NCBI GenBank assembly: GCA_029263275.1
Contig: JAJCXU010000340.1
Span: forward strand, 1-7,615
Length of the DNA: 7,615 nucleotides
Reading direction: 5' to 3'
From: Ilumatobacter sp.
GTDB lineage: Bacteria; Actinomycetota; Acidimicrobiia; Acidimicrobiales; Ilumatobacteraceae
The first letter of the stretch is position 1, and every line of letters begins with the position of its first letter. Made by a program: the position numbers and the translations under genes. This document shows positions 5,437 through 7,615 of this stretch, piece after piece. The notes under the pieces were generated by a model. The model was given only the letters and a program-made list of their open reading frames with translations, made no database searches and was not told the DNA's origin.

Positions 5437-6411
5437 GTGAGAGTGCAAGAACATCCTCCATTGGTCGCATGCGCGGGGATCGTGACGCTCGACCACATCT
5501 TCCAGATCGACACGCTGCCGACACAGGAGGGCAAGTACTCAGCAACTGGCCATCTCACGATCGGAGGCGGGGTCGCTGCCAATGCTGCGGCAACCGTGGT
5601 CGGTCTCGGTGGCACAGCGTCGTTCATCGGCTGTGTCGGTGACGACGATGCCGGCGACAACGTGATCGAACAATTTCTCGACCTCGGCATCGCCACCGAC
5701 TCGATGCAGCGCATCGCCAACCATTCGACACCGATCTCGTTCGTCCTCGTCGACCGAGCAGGACAGCGCGAGCTGGTCAACTTCGTCCCCGACGACTTCT
5801 TCACGTCGGCGAATCCGTGGTTCGCCGAAGACATCGGTGAAGCCGACGTCGTGCTCGTCGACTGCCGTTGGCCAGTCGGAGCTGTCCACGCACTGCGCAG
5901 CGCCCGCGCCCGCGGCGTGCCATCGGTGGTCGACGTCGACCGACCGATCGATGCCGACCCAACGAGCGAAACGGGCCAGATCCTCGACCTCGCCACCCAT
6001 CTCGTCTTCTCGCGAGCAGCGCTGACCGGAACAATGCACGACGAACATCTCGTCGACGCCCTTCGCCGTGCCGCGCAGCGCGCCGACGCCTGGGTCGCGG
6101 TCACCGATGGCGAACGTGGTGTGTCCTGGATCGAGGCGGGCCGTCTTCGACACCAACCCGCATTTCACGTCGATGCCGTCGACACGCTCGGTGCCGGCGA
6201 TGTCTTCCACGGTGCCTTCGCTCTTGCGGTGGCCGAAGGCCAGTGCGAACGCGACGCCGTGCGCTTCGCCAGCGCTGCGGCCGCTCTCAAGTGCACAGAA
6301 TTCGGTGGGCGGGCGAGCATTCCCGACCGGCCGGCCGTCGACGCCCTCCTCACCGAGGCGACACCGACGGCACCACACACAACGACAACAACAGGAGAGT
6401 TCAAGGCGTGA
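5437..6411 (+). CDS. PfkB-family sugar kinase, YihV-like (putative 6-deoxy-6-sulfofructose kinase)
   Basis: This 324-residue ribokinase-fold protein probably transfers phosphate from ATP to the 1-hydroxyl of a ketohexose. The PfkB signatures are clear: GGGVAANAA at 43-51 and DTLGAGDVFHGAFAL at 249-263, with D255 the expected catalytic base. Beyond family motifs it closely tracks E. coli YihV as I recall it: LPTQEGKY (27-34), VDCRWP (141-146), RHQPAFHVDAVDT, ALKCTEFGGRASIPD (283-297). The YihV sulfonate-binding residues I remember, Lys27, Asn109 and Arg138, correspond to K33, N115 and R144, all present. The last 15-20 residues are a non-conserved Thr/Pro/Ala tail. The GTG start has only a weak upstream ribosome site; a GTG at 5443 is an alternative. 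The stop overlaps the aldolase start. The substrate is inferred; the family is secure. Confidence 0.88.
   Translation: MRVQEHPPLVACAGIVTLDHIFQIDTLPTQEGKYSATGHLTIGGGVAANAAATVVGLGGTASFIGCVGDDDAGDNVIEQFLDLGIATDSMQRIANHSTPISFVLVDRAGQRELVNFVPDDFFTSANPWFAEDIGEADVVLVDCRWPVGAVHALRSARARGVPSVVDVDRPIDADPTSETGQILDLATHLVFSRAALTGTMHDEHLVDALRRAAQRADAWVAVTDGERGVSWIEAGRLRHQPAFHVDAVDTLGAGDVFHGAFALAVAEGQCERDAVRFASAAAALKCTEFGGRASIPDRPAVDALLTEATPTAPHTTTTTGEFKA
6393..6399 (+). promoter_or_regulatory. Ribosome binding site deciding the aldolase start
   Basis: AGGAGAG inside the end of the kinase gene lies 8 bases before the GTG at 6408. It is preceded by a G-poor run of CA repeats (about 6368-6393), which should stay unstructured. 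It favours the GTG over an internal ATG at 6444. Confidence 0.6.
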
Positions 6412-7451
6412 TACAGCCAGGCAAACTGCGCAGCCTTCGGCGGATGGCCGACGATCACGGACGGTTCAAGATGCTGGCGGTCGATCAACGACCTCCCGTG
6501 TACGACCTGATCGCGCGGCGCCGAGACGTGGACGAACCGCCACTCGATGACGTGATCGCACTCAAACGCGTCCTGATCGAAGAGCTCGCGCCGTTGGCAT
6601 CGGCGGTGCTCGTCGATCCGCGGACTGCGTTCCCGTCGTCCGATCGCGTCGATCCGCGCCAAGGCATGCTCCTGACGTTGGAAGACCACCGGTTCGACGA
6701 TTCGACAGATGGCAGGTCCTCGCACTGCATCGATTCGTGGAGCGTCGACCAGATCAAACGCGTGGGCGCGGACGGCGTCAAGCTGCTGCTGTGGTATCGG
6801 CCGGACGCGTCGCGGCCAGTCCGCGACCATCAGCTCGAGATCGCCGAACGCACGGGCCTACTCTGCAACCAGTACGACATCCCTTTCGTCCTTGAACTCC
6901 TCACGTATCCCCTCCACGGTCAGGACACCGATGGCGGACCGATCCGCGGTGCTCAACGGCTCGACCACGTCCTGACCGGAGTCGAGGCGTTCGCTCCCGA
7001 CCGCTACGGCGTCGACATCTTCAAGGTCGAGAGCCCGATACTCCCCGACGACCTGGCACCCCACGACTCTGCGAAGGCCACAGACGTCGCGGCATTCACC
7101 GCATTGAACAGAGCCATCGGCCGACCATGGGTGCTGCTGTCCGGCGGCTCGGCTCGTCCCGCGTTCCTCGAAGCACTGCGGTACTCCTACGCGTCTGGAG
7201 CCAGTGGATTCCTGGCCGGCCGATCGATCTGGTGGAACGCCGTCCAGGCGTTCCCCGACCTCGATGGGGTCCGCTCCGAACTCCGCACCGACGCTGCGGC
7301 GTACATGCAGACGATCAACGAACTCACCGATCGACACGCAGTCCCCTGGTTCGATGCTGTGTCGGCACCGGAGACGTCGTTGCTCGGCGATTCGACCGAG
7401 CCGTTTCCGAATGGGTACGGGCCCATGCACTCGTCGGAGGCCGCGCAATGA
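6408..7451 (+). CDS. Class I aldolase of the LacD/YihT family (putative sulfofructose-1-phosphate aldolase)
   Basis: This 347-residue protein should split a ketose phosphate to DHAP and an aldehyde through a Schiff base. It shows the family blocks: FKMLAVDQRPPV (20-31), LASAVLVDPRTAF (63-75), GVKLLLWYRPD (123-133, K125), FVLELLTYP with E163, VDIFKVESP with the expected Schiff-base lysine K206, PWVLLSGG (240-247) and ASGFLAGRSIW with R272. E163 and the FKVESP lysine match LacD tagatose-bisphosphate aldolase; MLAVDQR and GASGFLAGR also match E. coli YihT. The GTG start overlaps the kinase stop (GTGA) and has a good Shine-Dalgarno. The frame stays open far upstream through the kinase gene, but that part is a shadow. 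The kinase partner argues for sulfofructose 1-phosphate, with a tagatose-type substrate as the alternative. Confidence 0.88.
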   Translation: MIQPGKLRSLRRMADDHGRFKMLAVDQRPPVYDLIARRRDVDEPPLDDVIALKRVLIEELAPLASAVLVDPRTAFPSSDRVDPRQGMLLTLEDHRFDDSTDGRSSHCIDSWSVDQIKRVGADGVKLLLWYRPDASRPVRDHQLEIAERTGLLCNQYDIPFVLELLTYPLHGQDTDGGPIRGAQRLDHVLTGVEAFAPDRYGVDIFKVESPILPDDLAPHDSAKATDVAAFTALNRAIGRPWVLLSGGSARPAFLEALRYSYASGASGFLAGRSIWWNAVQAFPDLDGVRSELRTDAAAYMQTINELTDRHAVPWFDAVSAPETSLLGDSTEPFPNGYGPMHSSEAAQ

Positions 7452-7615
7452 CCGCCAACGCGCTCGTCGCTGCGATCGCACGACCCACCTTTGATCTCGC
7501 GCACGCCACTGAGCAGATTGCCGGAGCGCGGCTGCTCCTCGACGACCTCGGCGTCCGTCGACACGAACTCGGCGAAACCATCACGTCGACCGAACAACTC
7601 GACGAACTGCTCGAC
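7448..7615 (+). CDS. 5' part of a possible FucI/AraA-type sugar isomerase (partial)
   Basis: Only the first 56 codons are in the window, and the frame is open to the edge. The ATG overlaps the aldolase stop by ATGA, so it belongs to the same operon. The start, ALVAAIARPTFDL, followed by a helix (ATEQIAGARLLLDDLG) and an 'ETITSTEQLDELLD' segment, resembles the N-terminal domain of L-fucose/L-arabinose isomerase-like proteins, which often begin with a strand, an 'RPTFD' turn and a helix. If so, it would interconvert an aldose and ketose upstream of the kinase and aldolase. The metal-binding and catalytic residues of this family lie beyond the edge, so the call is tentative. Confidence 0.45.
   Translation, partial: MTANALVAAIARPTFDLAHATEQIAGARLLLDDLGVRRHELGETITSTEQLDELLD

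Noticed and set aside
5868..6407. Open frame extending the aldolase far upstream to an ATG at 5868 (527 residues)
   Set aside because: The upstream part is Arg/Pro-rich shadow of the kinase frame; the family domain and a good Shine-Dalgarno support the GTG at 6408.

Overview
The window is high-GC, tightly packed bacterial DNA. Codons strongly prefer G or C in the third position, and neighbouring genes are often joined by ATGA or GTGA stop/start overlaps. DUF1918, a tandem universal stress protein and a luciferase-like flavin oxidoreductase relic together suggest an actinobacterium, perhaps of the Acidimicrobiia/Ilumatobacter type. This placement is inferred from style and gene content, not from a marker gene. 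I see no rRNA, tRNA, CRISPR array, insertion sequence or phage gene.

Region 1 (1-3191, + strand) is an amino-acid or CoA catabolism cluster. It holds the 3' end of a probable IclR-type regulator, a full-length MIO-type histidine ammonia-lyase (hutH) overlapping it by ATGA, and a double-hotdog MaoC-like protein 3 bp after hutH. The MaoC-like protein lacks the usual catalytic Asp. Next comes the relic of a luciferase-like (LLM class) monooxygenase that has lost its N-terminus and a central block. No other hut genes are in view, so the lyase is not in a classical histidine-utilisation operon within this window.

Region 2 (3247-5278, - strand) reads right to left: tandem UspA protein, a possible 16-codon leader ORF, a DUF1918 protein, a two-CBS-domain protein and an unrecognised small basic protein. 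It looks like an actinobacterial stress/dormancy operon that senses nucleotides through the Usp and CBS domains. A candidate sigma-70-like promoter lies upstream of usp.

Region 3 (5437-7615, + strand), divergent from region 2, is the most interesting part. It holds a PfkB-family kinase closely resembling E. coli YihV (6-deoxy-6-sulfofructose kinase), then a class I aldolase of the LacD/YihT family, then the first 56 codons of what may be a FucI/AraA-type ketol-isomerase. All three are translationally coupled. The kinase keeps the Lys, Asn and Arg that I recall as the sulfonate-binding residues of YihV. The simplest reading is an Embden-Meyerhof-type sulfoglycolysis operon: isomerase makes sulfofructose, kinase makes sulfofructose 1-phosphate, and aldolase splits it to DHAP and sulfolactaldehyde. 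If the partial gene is what it seems, the isomerase is not the YihS type. The sulfoquinovosidase, transporter and sulfolactaldehyde-processing enzyme would have to lie outside the window.
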